Shown here one piece after another: positions 1 through 8,384 of a stretch of 64,000 bases of DNA. Positions within the stretch are counted from its first letter, which is position 1; the number at the start of each line of letters is the position of its first letter. The stretch is from Phycisphaerales bacterium AB-hyl4. Lineage in GTDB: Bacteria; Planctomycetota; Phycisphaerae; Phycisphaerales; Phycisphaeraceae. A program made the position numbers and the translations under genes. The stretch spans positions 62,001 to 126,000 of the forward strand of contig JBGUBD010000010.1 in assembly GCA_041821185.1 (NCBI GenBank), read 5' to 3'. The notes beneath the pieces are model-generated. The model worked only from the letters and a program-made list of their open reading frames with translations. It ran no database searches and was not told where the DNA came from.

Positions 1-757
1 CGGCGTAGCTCAAACACACAATCGGCAACACGAGATGCCACAGAATGTCCAGCAGCCAACCACGCTGAAAGCCTGCCTCCGTCCACGTCGGCAGGAACAG
101 GAAGCCGTCCGCACCATGGCTTTGCAGGCCGGAGGTCGGGAACCAGTAGAGGATCTCCTGGTTGGCGAAGATGCCGATGAGCATGACCGCTGCCCAGATG
201 GTGGGCACGGACCACAGCGCCAGCAGCGTAAAGCCCGACCCGATGTCGAACGTCTTGCCCTGGAACTTCGCGGCGAAGATGCCGGTGGTAATACCGATCG
301 CGTAGATCACCGGGATGGTGATGATGTTCAACAGCAAGGTGATCGGCAGCGCCTCGGCGATCATCGTGCCCACCGGCCGTTGGAACTGCATGCTCTCGCC
401 AAGGTCGGGCGCTTTCAGACCCATGTAGCGCGTCTGGTCTTCGCCATCGACTTCGACCGGCCAGGTGATGCCCAGCCGCGGCAGGTCGTCGGCGTCGGCT
501 TCGGTCATCGTGCCCAACGGCGAGATGGCGTTCAGCCACCGCCCGTACTGCACGAGCAGCGGCTGATCGAGGCCGTAGCGCTGCTCGTAGTATTCGCGCA
601 ACTGTCGGCCGGCCTCGGTGTCGAGTTGCTGCTGCTCGTCGAGGATGATGCCGCCGATTCCGCCGGGCGCCATGGCCATCACGAGAAAGACGATGAGCGT
701 GATGCCGAACAGCGTCGGCACCATGAGCATCAGTCGTCGAATGATGTATGTGACCAT
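1..757 (-). CDS. Peptide ABC transporter permease, OppB/DppB type (C-terminus outside window)
   Basis: This is an inner-membrane permease half of an oligopeptide/dipeptide importer. Translation from the ATG at 757 gives an N-terminal MVTYIIRRLMLMVPTLFGIT, the classic OppB start: short basic cytoplasmic tail, first membrane segment, then a long periplasmic loop containing YYEQRYGLDQPLLVQYGRWL. About 252 codons are visible and the frame stays open to the window edge, so the C-terminal EAA loop lies outside. It is the third gene of a minus-strand unit in the order permease C (3158-4105), solute-binding protein (855-3014), permease B. It is separated from the binding-protein gene by a large inverted repeat. 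Family identity is clear from the N-terminus; the substrate is unknown. Confidence 0.88.
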   Translation of the reverse strand, partial: MVTYIIRRLMLMVPTLFGITLIVFLVMAMAPGGIGGIILDEQQQLDTEAGRQLREYYEQRYGLDQPLLVQYGRWLNAISPLGTMTEADADDLPRLGITWPVEVDGEDQTRYMGLKAPDLGESMQFQRPVGTMIAEALPITLLLNIITIPVIYAIGITTGIFAAKFQGKTFDIGSGFTLLALWSVPTIWAAVMLIGIFANQEILYWFPTSGLQSHGADGFLFLPTWTEAGFQRGWLLDILWHLVLPIVCLSYA

Positions 758-770
758 GGACGGTTACTTT

Positions 771-844
771 CATTTAGCCGCGTCGCTTGCGACGCGCCTT
801 TCGTACATCGGCTGACAGCGCGTCGCAAGCGACGCGGCTAAATG
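771..844. repeat. Perfect 26-bp inverted repeat, GGCTAAATG family
   Basis: The arms at 771-796 and 819-844 are perfect reverse complements. They begin with CATTTAGCCGCG and end with CGCGGCTAAATG, and each arm holds a smaller palindrome (GCGTCGC/GCGACGC). It lies between the binding protein and OppB genes and could form a strong cruciform or mRNA stem. Related copies occur at 3069-3144, 25682-25756, 57305-57329 and 59731-59753. Confidence 0.9.
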
Positions 845-854
845 GCGAACAACA

Positions 855-3014
855 TCATCGGCGTTGCAACTCCGCGGGCACGTACCACTCCATCGGCGGC
901 GTCAGGCCGATCTGCGTTCGCTTGATGTTGCGAATGCGCTCATCGTAAAACAGCAGGCTCTGGCTGGCGACGAGGAACGTGTAAGGCTGATCCTCATGGA
1001 GAATGCGGTGTACCTCATGCCACATCGCCCGCCTTTCGTCCTCGTCGGTCGTCATGCGCGCCTGCTCCATCAGGCGGTCCAGCTCCGGGTTGGAGTAGCT
1101 GGTCGCGTTGTCGCCCGGCGGCGGGATCGTGCTGGAGTGAAAGATCTGGAACGGGTCACCTTCAATGCTGCCCGTCCAGCCGAGCGTGATCGCGTCGAAG
1201 TCGCGCGTGCTCTTCAGCCGTTCGATGAGCACCTGCCACTCCAGCGGTCGAGCTTCGGCTTCAATGCCCGCTCGGCGGAAGCTGTCGCGTACCGTCATCG
1301 CCAGTTGCTGATACGTCTCGCTGCCGGCCGGGTAGTTGAGCGTGAAGCCGAACGGCTCGCCGTTGGGCTTTTGAATCACGCCGTCACCATTGCGATCTTC
1401 ATAACCCGCTTCGCGAAGCAGCTCGCGCGCCGCGGCGGAATCGTAAGGCCAAGGCTCGATCTCCGGATTCGACTGCGGCGAAAGAATGCTGAACGGCCCG
1501 GAAATCACCTGCGCATAACCACGATAAACATCGTCGGCCAACCGCTCGCGATCCAACAGCATCGTCAACGCCCGCCGTACGCGAACGTCGGCGAACGGCG
1601 TGTCCTCGCCGCGACGCTGCTGGTTCCAGCCGATGTAGTTGTAGCCGGCGTTCGGCCGAAGGAACTCAAAACGCTGCGAACGCTCGGTGACGCGCTCGTT
1701 GTTCCGCAGGCGGTCATATTGCTCGGGCGTCGCGGGGAAGGCGTCGACCTCGCGGTTGAGGAACGCCTGCTCGCGGGCCGAGTCCTGTTCGATCAATCGC
1801 CAGATCAGCCGATCGAAGCCGGGCTGTTCGCCCCAGTAACGTTCATTGCGCACCAGTTCGATCGGGACGCCCGGCTGCGGCCGACGCCCTTCCGGGCTCG
1901 GCAACCGATACGGGCCCGACCCCATCAGCAACGCCGGGTGTCGGTTGAAATCGCGCGCCGAGAATCGGCTGTAAAAATGCTCGGGCAGAATCTGCATCCC
2001 GCCCGCAAAGTCCATCGCCCGGAAGTAAGGCTCGCGGAAGTGGAACGCCACCTCCAGGTCGCTGATCTTCTCCACTTCCTTGATCGGCTCGTAGTACACC
2101 CGCAGCCGTGGCGCTTCAACATTCGGATTCATGATCCAGTTGTAGGTGAACACCACGTCGTCGGCAGTCAATGGCTCGCCATCGGAAAAACGCACGCCCT
2201 CACGGATGCGGAAGCGGATCGTGATCGCCGCCGGCACATCATCTTCACGCACCACGTCCTCAGCCCGCCGACCTTCTTCAAGCCGACGCTCGACATACTC
2301 CGCCTGTGCTTCTTCGTTGCCTTCCAGTTCCGCGAAGCCCGGCTCGGCCCGCACGTCCTCTTCGCTGACCTCGCCGCCAACGCGCTCTTCGACAAACGCC
2401 CGCCATTCGTCCGCGTTGTCGATGATCTCCCAGTCCCGCGCGATCAACGGCGTCCACTCCAGCGTGTCCGGATCACGCTCGACCAGCGATTCGAGGACGT
2501 AACCCTGAATCATGCTCGCGTACGCGTCGGCGGAGATGATCGGCGTCAGACGGTCCGGCGGCTGGGCGAAGACCTGCATCAGCCGATCGCCATACGCGTA
2601 GTCTTCGTTTTGCTTGACCGCCTTGAGCTTCTCGAACGGGTCGACGTCGCCCGCTTCGTACTCGGCGGCCTCGATCGCCGCCTCACCGAAGCCGGCGGTC
2701 AGCCGGGCGGCGAGGTCGTCGTCGCCCTCGGCCTGGGTGTCACCATCGCCATCGCCCCGAGTCGGCCGTTCGCCGAGCACGCGGGCCAACTCGCGGGCGA
2801 TCTCGCTGGGGAGGGCCTGCTGCTGCCGCTCGGCGGTTCGCATGCGGTCGTCCAGCCGGGTGAGGTCGCGCGTCTGGTTGCCCGCGGTTTCATTGAGTCT
2901 GGCCAGTCGTTCCTCGATGCGCTGCATCTGGATCATCGCGAGGATGACCGTGACGATGAACGCCACGAGCATGACGCAGAACACGAAATCGCGGAAGCCG
3001 AAGCGGTTGTCCAT
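855..3014 (-). CDS. Membrane-anchored extracellular solute-binding protein, family 5 (peptide ABC importer)
   Basis: This is the substrate receptor for the OppB/OppC importer encoded on either side. The SBP_bac_5 fold is recognisable from IRFRIREGVRFSDGEPLTAD, then YNWIMNPN, ILPEHFYSRF and the lobe motif VRRALTMLLDRERLADDV. The chosen ATG at 3014 has AAAGGTG nine bases upstream; an earlier in-frame ATG at 3065 has none. The N-terminus carries one hydrophobic segment (about residues 11-32) with no lipobox or clear cleavage site. A 50-residue heptad-rich stretch (RIEERLARLNE to ELARVLGE) follows. An acidic insertion precedes the conserved region at about residues 210-270. The length of 719 residues is above the usual 500-600. 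A permanently anchored, coiled-coil-tethered receptor is inferred. Confidence 0.88.
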   Translation of the reverse strand: MDNRFGFRDFVFCVMLVAFIVTVILAMIQMQRIEERLARLNETAGNQTRDLTRLDDRMRTAERQQQALPSEIARELARVLGERPTRGDGDGDTQAEGDDDLAARLTAGFGEAAIEAAEYEAGDVDPFEKLKAVKQNEDYAYGDRLMQVFAQPPDRLTPIISADAYASMIQGYVLESLVERDPDTLEWTPLIARDWEIIDNADEWRAFVEERVGGEVSEEDVRAEPGFAELEGNEEAQAEYVERRLEEGRRAEDVVREDDVPAAITIRFRIREGVRFSDGEPLTADDVVFTYNWIMNPNVEAPRLRVYYEPIKEVEKISDLEVAFHFREPYFRAMDFAGGMQILPEHFYSRFSARDFNRHPALLMGSGPYRLPSPEGRRPQPGVPIELVRNERYWGEQPGFDRLIWRLIEQDSAREQAFLNREVDAFPATPEQYDRLRNNERVTERSQRFEFLRPNAGYNYIGWNQQRRGEDTPFADVRVRRALTMLLDRERLADDVYRGYAQVISGPFSILSPQSNPEIEPWPYDSAAARELLREAGYEDRNGDGVIQKPNGEPFGFTLNYPAGSETYQQLAMTVRDSFRRAGIEAEARPLEWQVLIERLKSTRDFDAITLGWTGSIEGDPFQIFHSSTIPPPGDNATSYSNPELDRLMEQARMTTDEDERRAMWHEVHRILHEDQPYTFLVASQSLLFYDERIRNIKRTQIGLTPPMEWYVPAELQRR

Positions 3015-3068
3015 AAAGCCGACACCTTTGCTTGGATCACGTCGAGTCACACGGGTAAACCACATCAG

Positions 3069-3144
3069 TTAGCCGCGAAGCGCAGCGGAGCGGGTTGCGT
3101 GGCCATACACCCGCGCGAAGCGCTCCGCTGCGCTTCGCGGCTAA
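3069..3144. repeat. 24-bp inverted repeat, GGCTAA family
   Basis: The arms at 3069-3092 and 3121-3144 are perfect reverse complements, beginning TTAGCCGCG and ending CGCGGCTAA. The repeat sits between OppC and the binding-protein gene, so the operon has a copy in each of its two gaps. Processing or partial termination is possible but not shown. Confidence 0.88.
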
Positions 3145-3157
3145 ACCTTGTCACGCG

Positions 3158-4105
3158 TCACGCGCGTGTGCTGCGGGGGTCGAAGCGTTCGCGGAGGGCG
3201 TCGCCGACGAAGTTCAGCCCCATCAGCGTCAGCCCCAGCAGCAGGCAGGGGAACAGTAGCACCCACCACTCCACGTTCGAACTGCCCATCGCCAGCGCGT
3301 GCAGCGCCCGCAAGCCGTCCGACGCGAGATTGCCCCAGCTTGGCAGCGGGTCCTGAATGCCGATACCCAGGAAGCTGAGGAACGATTCCTGCAGAATCGC
3401 TGCGGGAACCGTCAGAGTACTATAGACGATCATCGGACCGATCAGGTTCGGCAGTAAATGAATTCCCATCAAGCGCATAGGGCCCGCCCCCACCGCCCGC
3501 GCCGCCTCGATGAAAGGTTGTCCCCGCAGGCTGAGTACCTGCCCCCGGATGACCCGCGCCATGGTCAGCCAGCTCACTGCCCCGATCGCCAGCATCAGCG
3601 TGACCACTCGGCCGAGGCCGGTGGCGATGTCGGCGGCGAACACCAGCCGGGCCGCCGCGACCAGCGTCGGCTGCAACGCCATGTCCACGAGCACGACCAG
3701 CAAGATGTAAGGCAGGCCGTAGAGCACATCCACCAGCCGCATCATCGCCGAGTCCACCCGCCCGCCGACGTAGCCCGCCACCGCGCCCCACGCCGTGCCG
3801 ATCACCATCGCCAGCACCGCAGCGCTCAGCCCCACTCCCAGGCTGATCGCCCCACCGAGCAGGCAACGCCACAGCAGCGGACGCCCCAGCGTGTCCGTAC
3901 CCATCGGCTCCGCGAAGCTCGGCGGCTGCCGCTGCGCTTCGTCCGTCAACCGTTGAAGATCGTAATATTGCACCGACCACGGCAAGGTCAGAAAGCAAGG
4001 CAGCGCGATCGCCGCCAGCAGCACCGCCCCCACCAGCCCCGCCGACAGCCGCGGCCGTCGCAGCCCACGCGCCTTCACCGGCAGTGCATCAGCCACCATC
4101 GCCAT
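3158..4105 (-). CDS. Peptide ABC transporter permease, OppC/DppC type
   Basis: This is the second inner-membrane permease of the peptide importer. The 315-residue protein has about six membrane segments. It carries the OppC hallmark MGTDTLGRPLLWRCLLG before the second segment and the cytoplasmic EAA loop FIEAARAVGAGPMRLMGIH at about residues 200-220, which contacts the ATPase. It is the first gene of the minus-strand unit. No Shine-Dalgarno precedes the ATG at 4105. A TATACT hexamer lies exactly 6 nt upstream with a matching -35 box, so the message is probably leaderless. The ATPase subunits are not in the window and may lie beyond the left edge. Confidence 0.9.
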   Translation of the reverse strand: MAMVADALPVKARGLRRPRLSAGLVGAVLLAAIALPCFLTLPWSVQYYDLQRLTDEAQRQPPSFAEPMGTDTLGRPLLWRCLLGGAISLGVGLSAAVLAMVIGTAWGAVAGYVGGRVDSAMMRLVDVLYGLPYILLVVLVDMALQPTLVAAARLVFAADIATGLGRVVTLMLAIGAVSWLTMARVIRGQVLSLRGQPFIEAARAVGAGPMRLMGIHLLPNLIGPMIVYSTLTVPAAILQESFLSFLGIGIQDPLPSWGNLASDGLRALHALAMGSSNVEWWVLLFPCLLLGLTLMGLNFVGDALRERFDPRSTRA

Positions 4106-4111
4106 GGCGGG

Positions 4112-4141
4112 AGTATAAGAAACAATCCGACATCATGTCAT
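4112..4141 (-). promoter_or_regulatory. Probable sigma-70 promoter of the peptide-transporter operon
   Basis: Read on the minus strand, ATGACA (4136-4141) and TATACT (4112-4117) are separated by 18 nt. Each matches five of six consensus bases. The predicted transcription start coincides with the ATG at 4105, giving a leaderless transcript. Confidence 0.6.
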
Positions 4142-4205
4142 CGAAACACACGGCGGCCGCACAACAAGACGCAAGCCTGTCGGATGACGCCATACTAATA
4201 CAGCC

Positions 4206-5060
4206 TCAACCCTTCACATGTTTGAGCACCGCCTGCAAGTCGGACCAGACGCGAGCGCGGTTCTCTTTCGTGTACTGGCGGAGCACGAACGCCGGGTGAA
4301 ACGTCGGCATCACGGGCACGGGCGGGCTCACGCCTTCGTAGCGATGCCACGTGCCTCGCAGCTTCGTGATGCCCTCCTTCGTATCGAGCACCGCCTTCGC
4401 CGCCGGCCCGCCGAGCGTGACGATCGCCTTGGGCTGAATGGTTTCGATCTGCCGACGCAGGTAGTCCCAGCAGGTCGCGACCTCGGCGGGCGTGGGCGTG
4501 CGGTTGTTCGGCGGCCGACATTTGACGACGTTCGCAATGAACACCTGCTCGCGCGACAGGCCCATCGCTTCGATCATCTTCGTCAGCAGGGCGCCGGATC
4601 GGCCGACGAAGGGGCGGCCCTGCTCGTCCTCGTCCCGGCCGGGGCCTTCGCCGATGAACAGGATGTCCGCGTCGGGGTCGCCTTCGCCGAACACGGTCTG
4701 CGTTCGGCCGTGGCAGAGCTCGCATTTCGTGCAGCCGCGCACTTCGTTCTCGTCGAGCGCCTGAAGCAGCCGAACCTTCGTCTTGCGATCCAATGGCTTA
4801 CTCTCCGTCACCGTCGGCCGAGGCTCGCCCGCCGGCGCTGCTGCGGGGGAACGCGAGGCGGCGGATGTGGGTGCGGGTGTGGGTGAGGGTGTGGGTGCGG
4901 GCGGACGTGTCGCCGACGACGTGTCGGCATCGCCCACCGCGTCGACGTCATGGTCGACCACGTGCACCACATCCCCACGCGGCACTGCCTCCGTGCCCAG
5001 CAACGCCTCGGTTTTCAGGTGTTGCCGAAGCACACGTTTTCGTCGTTGTGCATTGCTCAT
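4206..5060 (-). CDS. Uracil-DNA glycosylase, type 4 (UdgA-like, Fe-S)
   Basis: This enzyme removes uracil from DNA in base-excision repair. The catalytic domain is the C-terminal 190 residues, with the family-4 motif GEGPGRDEDEQGRPFVGRSG, the C-x2-C pair in CTKCELC that starts the 4Fe-4S site, KCRPPNNRTP and the active-site loop MPTFHPAFVLR. The first 95 residues are unusual: a basic start followed by a Pro/Ala/Thr/Ser linker (TPSPTPAPTSAAS). They lack homology to the fold and are absent from typical 200-residue members. The gene stands alone, 100 bp upstream of the peptide-transporter operon on the same strand. The start at 5060 is uncertain, because an initiator inside the linker is conceivable. 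Confidence 0.92.
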   Translation of the reverse strand: MSNAQRRKRVLRQHLKTEALLGTEAVPRGDVVHVVDHDVDAVGDADTSSATRPPAPTPSPTPAPTSAASRSPAAAPAGEPRPTVTESKPLDRKTKVRLLQALDENEVRGCTKCELCHGRTQTVFGEGDPDADILFIGEGPGRDEDEQGRPFVGRSGALLTKMIEAMGLSREQVFIANVVKCRPPNNRTPTPAEVATCWDYLRRQIETIQPKAIVTLGGPAAKAVLDTKEGITKLRGTWHRYEGVSPPVPVMPTFHPAFVLRQYTKENRARVWSDLQAVLKHVKG

Positions 5061-5120
5061 GGTTCAGCCGTGGAGCATACCGCCCCCATCGACCGGGTGC
5101 ACGCACCGCCTGCGCCGACT

Positions 5121-5153
5121 AAAAAACAAGCCCGTGTCATCGACACAGGCTTG
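5121..5153 (-). terminator. Rho-independent terminator of the PEP-CTERM gene
   Basis: On the minus strand a near-perfect stem CAAGCCTGTGTC/GACACGGGCTTG (5127-5153) is followed by six T residues (5121-5126). It lies about 60 bp after the PEP-CTERM stop codon. Confidence 0.9.
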
Positions 5154-5211
5154 CGGCGGAAAGCAGAAGGTTTCGAAACGCTCAATCACACCAGGATGGC
5201 GACCGACAGGC

Positions 5212-6012
5212 TCAGGCGGCGGCATTCTGGCGGCCGCGGCGATAGAGCATGGCCACCGCGCCACCGGCGAGCAGGATCATCGTGCCCGGCTCGGGAACGC
5301 TGGTCACTTCGATGGCAAAGCCCTTCTTGGCGATGAACGCCGCGCCATTCATCGACGCGGTCTGGAGCGTGTTGTCGAGGCTGATCTTGATCGCATCCCC
5401 GGCAAACGCGCTCAGGTCCAGTTCAGCCCAGCCGTTCCAAGTCCCCGAACTGGTCGTGGTGAAGTTGGCAGGCAGCCCGCTCACGTTGATGGTCGACTGG
5501 CTGCTGTTGGCACCTTCGACGGCAAACAGGCCGCCGCCGACGTTGACAATCGCCTCGCCACCGGACAATACAACGAGGGACCAGTCGCCGAACTCGGTCA
5601 GCCGAACGCTCGAAATCGTCTGGCCCGGCTTGGCCTGAAGGGTGAACTTCAACACGCCATCGGTGGTGTCCGCGTTTGCCCCCGTCGAGGTAGGCGAGAA
5701 CGAGGCAAAGTCCGCATCCGGGCTGAACACGAGTTGATCGACCACAGTTGAACCACTCGTGGAGCTGCTGACCGTGATCGGCACACCAGGCTCCTGATAA
5801 AGCGGCGGCGTGCTGGTGGATGAATCTTCGCGAACATCGTTGAACCAGACGCCTTGGCCTTCAAAATTGCCGTAGTTGATCGGTGCGGCAAACGTCGCCG
5901 AAGCCGTCATTCCGAGCACCATGCAAAAAGCGAGCAACATCACGATTGGCGATCTGCCCGGCCACCCCCGTTTTATACCCGTCACTTTGATACCTTCTTT
6001 CCTGCCGGACAT
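5212..6012 (-). CDS. PEP-CTERM sorting-domain protein (exosortase substrate)
   Basis: This is a secreted beta-rich protein ending in a classic PEP-CTERM tail: VPEPGTMILLAGGAVAMLYR, with the PEP motif, one membrane helix and an arginine-rich end. In this family the tail is cleaved by an exosortase for delivery to the outer surface. An N-terminal signal peptide is visible (hydrophobic MLLAFCMVLGMTASATFA, cleavage likely after AFA). The ATG at 6012 is chosen because GGAGG lies 5 nt upstream; an in-frame ATG at 6024 would sit ahead of it. The 260-residue body between signal and tail is Ser/Thr/Gly-rich and gives no specific function. The gene is monocistronic with its own terminator. No exosortase is present in the window. 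Confidence 0.88.
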   Translation of the reverse strand: MSGRKEGIKVTGIKRGWPGRSPIVMLLAFCMVLGMTASATFAAPINYGNFEGQGVWFNDVREDSSTSTPPLYQEPGVPITVSSSTSGSTVVDQLVFSPDADFASFSPTSTGANADTTDGVLKFTLQAKPGQTISSVRLTEFGDWSLVVLSGGEAIVNVGGGLFAVEGANSSQSTINVSGLPANFTTTSSGTWNGWAELDLSAFAGDAIKISLDNTLQTASMNGAAFIAKKGFAIEVTSVPEPGTMILLAGGAVAMLYRRGRQNAAA

Positions 6013-6319
6013 GTCAGCCTCCACTGAAATTCTCCCCCACCTCTACCAGCTAACGTAGCTGGCGCCGGTTTTATTTCCCCCTTCGGCTTCTTTCCGCTCA
6101 AGACTCGAAAGATGCGATGGCGTCTTGTCCGGTCTCCATTTACGATCCTGGAAGCAAAATCCACCGAGGATCAGCCGAATGTCTTGCCCTTTCCATCCTA
6201 TCGATACCGATTTCTCAACGCAAGAGTTTTTCATTCAATCGTTATTAAATCAATAGATATAGCGACCTCGACGAGGCCGGGCTCGATGGACGTAGCCGGG
6301 GGCATAACGCCTGCTGCAA
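6013..6319 (-). other. 307-bp leader/intergenic region between carA and the PEP-CTERM gene
   Basis: No gene is supported here. On the minus strand it is the upstream region of the PEP-CTERM gene. It has an AT-rich stretch around 6225-6260 that could hold the promoter, and a 7-bp stem CCAGCTA/TAGCTGG with a 3-nt loop at 6046-6062, just ahead of the GGAGG. The layout suggests a structured 5' UTR, but no known riboswitch class could be matched. Confidence 0.4.
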
Positions 6320-7576
6320 TCAGTCGGCAATCGCGTTCCGCCGTCGCTGAGCGCTGTCCATTTGTTCCCCGGTGGGGCTTTGGCCGGTCCGCATCATTTC
6401 GACGAAACAGTCGAACAGGTAGCGGGCGTCGTGCGGGCCCGGGCTGGCTTCGGGGTGGTACTGCACGGCGAAAATCGGCAGATCCTTGTGACGGAAGCCT
6501 TCGAGCGTCGAGTCGTTGAGGTTGATATGCGTCGGCTCGCCGCCGGCCTTTTCGAGGCTTTTCGCGTCCACGGCGAAGCCGTGGTTCTGGCTGGTGATCT
6601 CCACCTTGGAGGTGTGGAGGTTCTGCACCGGCTGATTGCCGCCGCGATGCCCGAACGGAAGCTTGTAAGTCTTTGCTCCCATGGACAATGCGGTAAGCTG
6701 ATGGCCGAGGCAGATGCCGAACGTCGGCAGTTTGCCCTTAAGCTTCTTGAGGTTGGCGATGGTGGCGGTCACCGCGGCGGGGTCGCCGGGGCCGTTGGAG
6801 ACGAACAGGCCGTCGGGCTTGAACTCGAGGATCTTCTCCGGAGAGGTGTCCCACGGCACGAGCGTCACATCGCAGCCAACATCAACCAGATTCCGAACAA
6901 TGTTCAGTTTCGCGCCGCAATCCAGCGCCACGACCTTGAATCGGCGGTCGGACTTCTCAACCCTGCCTTGGAGCGGCGCCCATTCGCCGAGGTCGCGGTC
7001 CCAGACAATCGGCTCGGATCGGCTGACGGACTGAACAAGGTTTCGGCCGACGAGTCCCGGGGCTTTGCGGGCCTGCTCGACGAGCTGTTCGTCGGTGAGG
7101 CTGGGGTCGGTGCACAAAACGCCGTTCATCGCGCCTTCGGTGCGGAGTCGGCGGGTCAGGGCACGGGTGTCGATGCCGGTGATGCCGGTGATTTTCTGCT
7201 TGGCGAGCCAGTCTTCGAGGCGCTGGGTGGAGCGGTAGTTGGACACGCGGTTGGAAAGTTCGCGGACGACGAAGCCGGCGGGCTGGACGCGGGCGGATTC
7301 GAGGTCACCGTCGTTGACGCCGTAGTTGCCGATAAGCGGATAGGTCATCGTGACGATCTGGCCGGCGTAGGAGGGGTCGGTGAGGATTTCCTGGTAGCCG
7401 GCGAGACTGGTGTTGAAGCAGACTTCGCCTTCGATGGTGCGTGGCCGCTGGTCGCCGAAGGCTTCACCGGTGAACACGGCCCCGTCTTCGAGCGCGAGGC
7501 GGGCGACGACGGGGGTGCTTCCGGGGGTGCTTTCGGGGGCGTTGCTGGAGGGATCGGTTGGGGGGGTGTTGGTCAT
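6320..7576 (-). CDS. carA: Carbamoyl-phosphate synthase small (glutaminase) subunit
   Basis: CarA hydrolyses glutamine and channels ammonia to CarB for carbamoyl phosphate, the precursor of arginine and pyrimidines. The N-terminal CPSase domain is visible (GEVCFNTSLAGYQEILTDPS). The class I amidotransferase domain has the nucleophile Cys289 in FGICLGHQ and His374/Glu376 in YHPEASPGPHD. At 418 residues it is slightly longer than the usual 370-390, because of a 20-residue Pro/Ser-rich N-terminal extension. No Shine-Dalgarno is seen; TAAACT lies 9 nt before the ATG, pointing to a leaderless or short-leader message. carB is not in the window, so the two subunits are not encoded together here. Confidence 0.96.
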   Translation of the reverse strand: MTNTPPTDPSSNAPESTPGSTPVVARLALEDGAVFTGEAFGDQRPRTIEGEVCFNTSLAGYQEILTDPSYAGQIVTMTYPLIGNYGVNDGDLESARVQPAGFVVRELSNRVSNYRSTQRLEDWLAKQKITGITGIDTRALTRRLRTEGAMNGVLCTDPSLTDEQLVEQARKAPGLVGRNLVQSVSRSEPIVWDRDLGEWAPLQGRVEKSDRRFKVVALDCGAKLNIVRNLVDVGCDVTLVPWDTSPEKILEFKPDGLFVSNGPGDPAAVTATIANLKKLKGKLPTFGICLGHQLTALSMGAKTYKLPFGHRGGNQPVQNLHTSKVEITSQNHGFAVDAKSLEKAGGEPTHINLNDSTLEGFRHKDLPIFAVQYHPEASPGPHDARYLFDCFVEMMRTGQSPTGEQMDSAQRRRNAIAD

Positions 7577-7667
7577 GGCACGGTCAGTTTAGCGAAGACG
7601 AGCCGAGCATGACGGCGGCGGCGTTAGCGAATTGCGCAGCGAAGGTTCGCATGTTGAAGCCGGTTTA

Positions 7668-7711
7668 TAAAAAAGAACCCACGGGCGGCATGGTGGCCCA
7701 CCCGTGGGTTC
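7668..7711 (-). terminator. Rho-independent terminator of the small basic-protein gene
   Basis: An 11-bp stem (GAACCCACGGG at 7675-7685 and its complement at 7701-7711) is followed on the minus strand by a run of T residues (7668-7674). It terminates the gene ending at 7740. Confidence 0.85.
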
Positions 7712-7739
7712 GAATTTTGTCTGCTGGGATGACGACTGA

Positions 7740-8105
7740 TCAGTGCTGCGGTTGGTTCGTCTTCGGCTCGTCGTGGGTCAGCACGGCCTGAATGAGGCGT
7801 GCGTCGGCATCCGGTCGATTGCCGTTAAGTACTTCGCTCGTATCCAGCAACGTGTTTACGGCCCGCCGCCTGGCTTCGAAGTAGCTGCGGATGGATTTGT
7901 CGTGGACCGGTTTGGCGGTGAGCTTGCGGCGAAGCGTCCGCACCACCTTGCCGACTGTGTTCTGTCGAAGGCGATGGCCAACTGTTCCGCCTCCCCCGCG
8001 AAACGGCATGTGCAGGGAACGACGCGCCGTTGGCGTTGCCGTTGACGTTGCGGTGTAGGGTGCGTTGATGGTCATGGACTGGCCGACGCTTGACTCTTCC
8101 CTCAT
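7740..8105 (-). CDS. Hypothetical small basic protein
   Basis: I do not recognise this family. The 121-residue protein starts with a polar, Ser/Thr-rich region and has a Gly-rich patch (FRGGGG). It continues with a basic helix-prone segment (RTLRRKLTAKPVHDKSIRSY) and ends in an acidic, His-containing tail. The gene is supported by AGAGG placed 9 nt before the ATG at 8105 and by a strong intrinsic terminator just after its stop. The basic helical middle suggests nucleic-acid or ribosome association, but that is only a guess. An overlapping plus-strand frame lacks both signals. Confidence 0.6.
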   Translation of the reverse strand: MREESSVGQSMTINAPYTATSTATPTARRSLHMPFRGGGGTVGHRLRQNTVGKVVRTLRRKLTAKPVHDKSIRSYFEARRRAVNTLLDTSEVLNGNRPDADARLIQAVLTHDEPKTNQPQH

Positions 8106-8384
8106 GTCAATGAACCTCTTTTCGTGGAGCGGAACGCAACTTGATCACGTCCAAAGGCGTGTGATTCTCCCGTGCTCGCCACGACTCGGCGCGGCGTGAA
8201 GTCATGTGGGGTACGTTCTTTTTCTTCGGGACGGATGTGCCAGTTGTGAACGCTTCGGCATAATGTCGCAACGTGGAGGTTAGCCTGATGCGGCTGCCGG
8301 TACATAGCACCAGACAGGCCTGCGGAGACGGTGGGGGAGCAGGCCGCGGCTTGAAGCGGGACGGTTCAGGTAAACTGCCCGCTT
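8106..8384. other. Divergent intergenic region without a supported gene
   Basis: This 279-bp stretch separates the small basic-protein gene (minus) from the AEC carrier (plus). Short open frames on the minus strand lack ribosome-binding sites and look non-coding. It presumably holds both promoters; TAAACT at 8371-8376, 8 nt before the AEC start, is the only strong candidate element. Confidence 0.4.

Noticed and set aside
35..3356. Long plus-strand open frames at 35-841 and 864-3356
   Set aside because: They are antisense shadows of the peptide-transporter genes, rich in Arg/His, with no domain similarity. The minus-strand frames carry clear OppB and SBP_bac_5 sequence.
6013..6319. Known riboswitch (cyclic-di-GMP type) upstream of the PEP-CTERM gene
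   Set aside because: One short stem and an AT-rich block are present, but the conserved core bases of the class could not be found.
8102..8310. Two short minus-strand frames upstream of the small basic-protein gene
   Set aside because: They overlap each other in different frames, lack ribosome-binding sites and show no recognisable composition.
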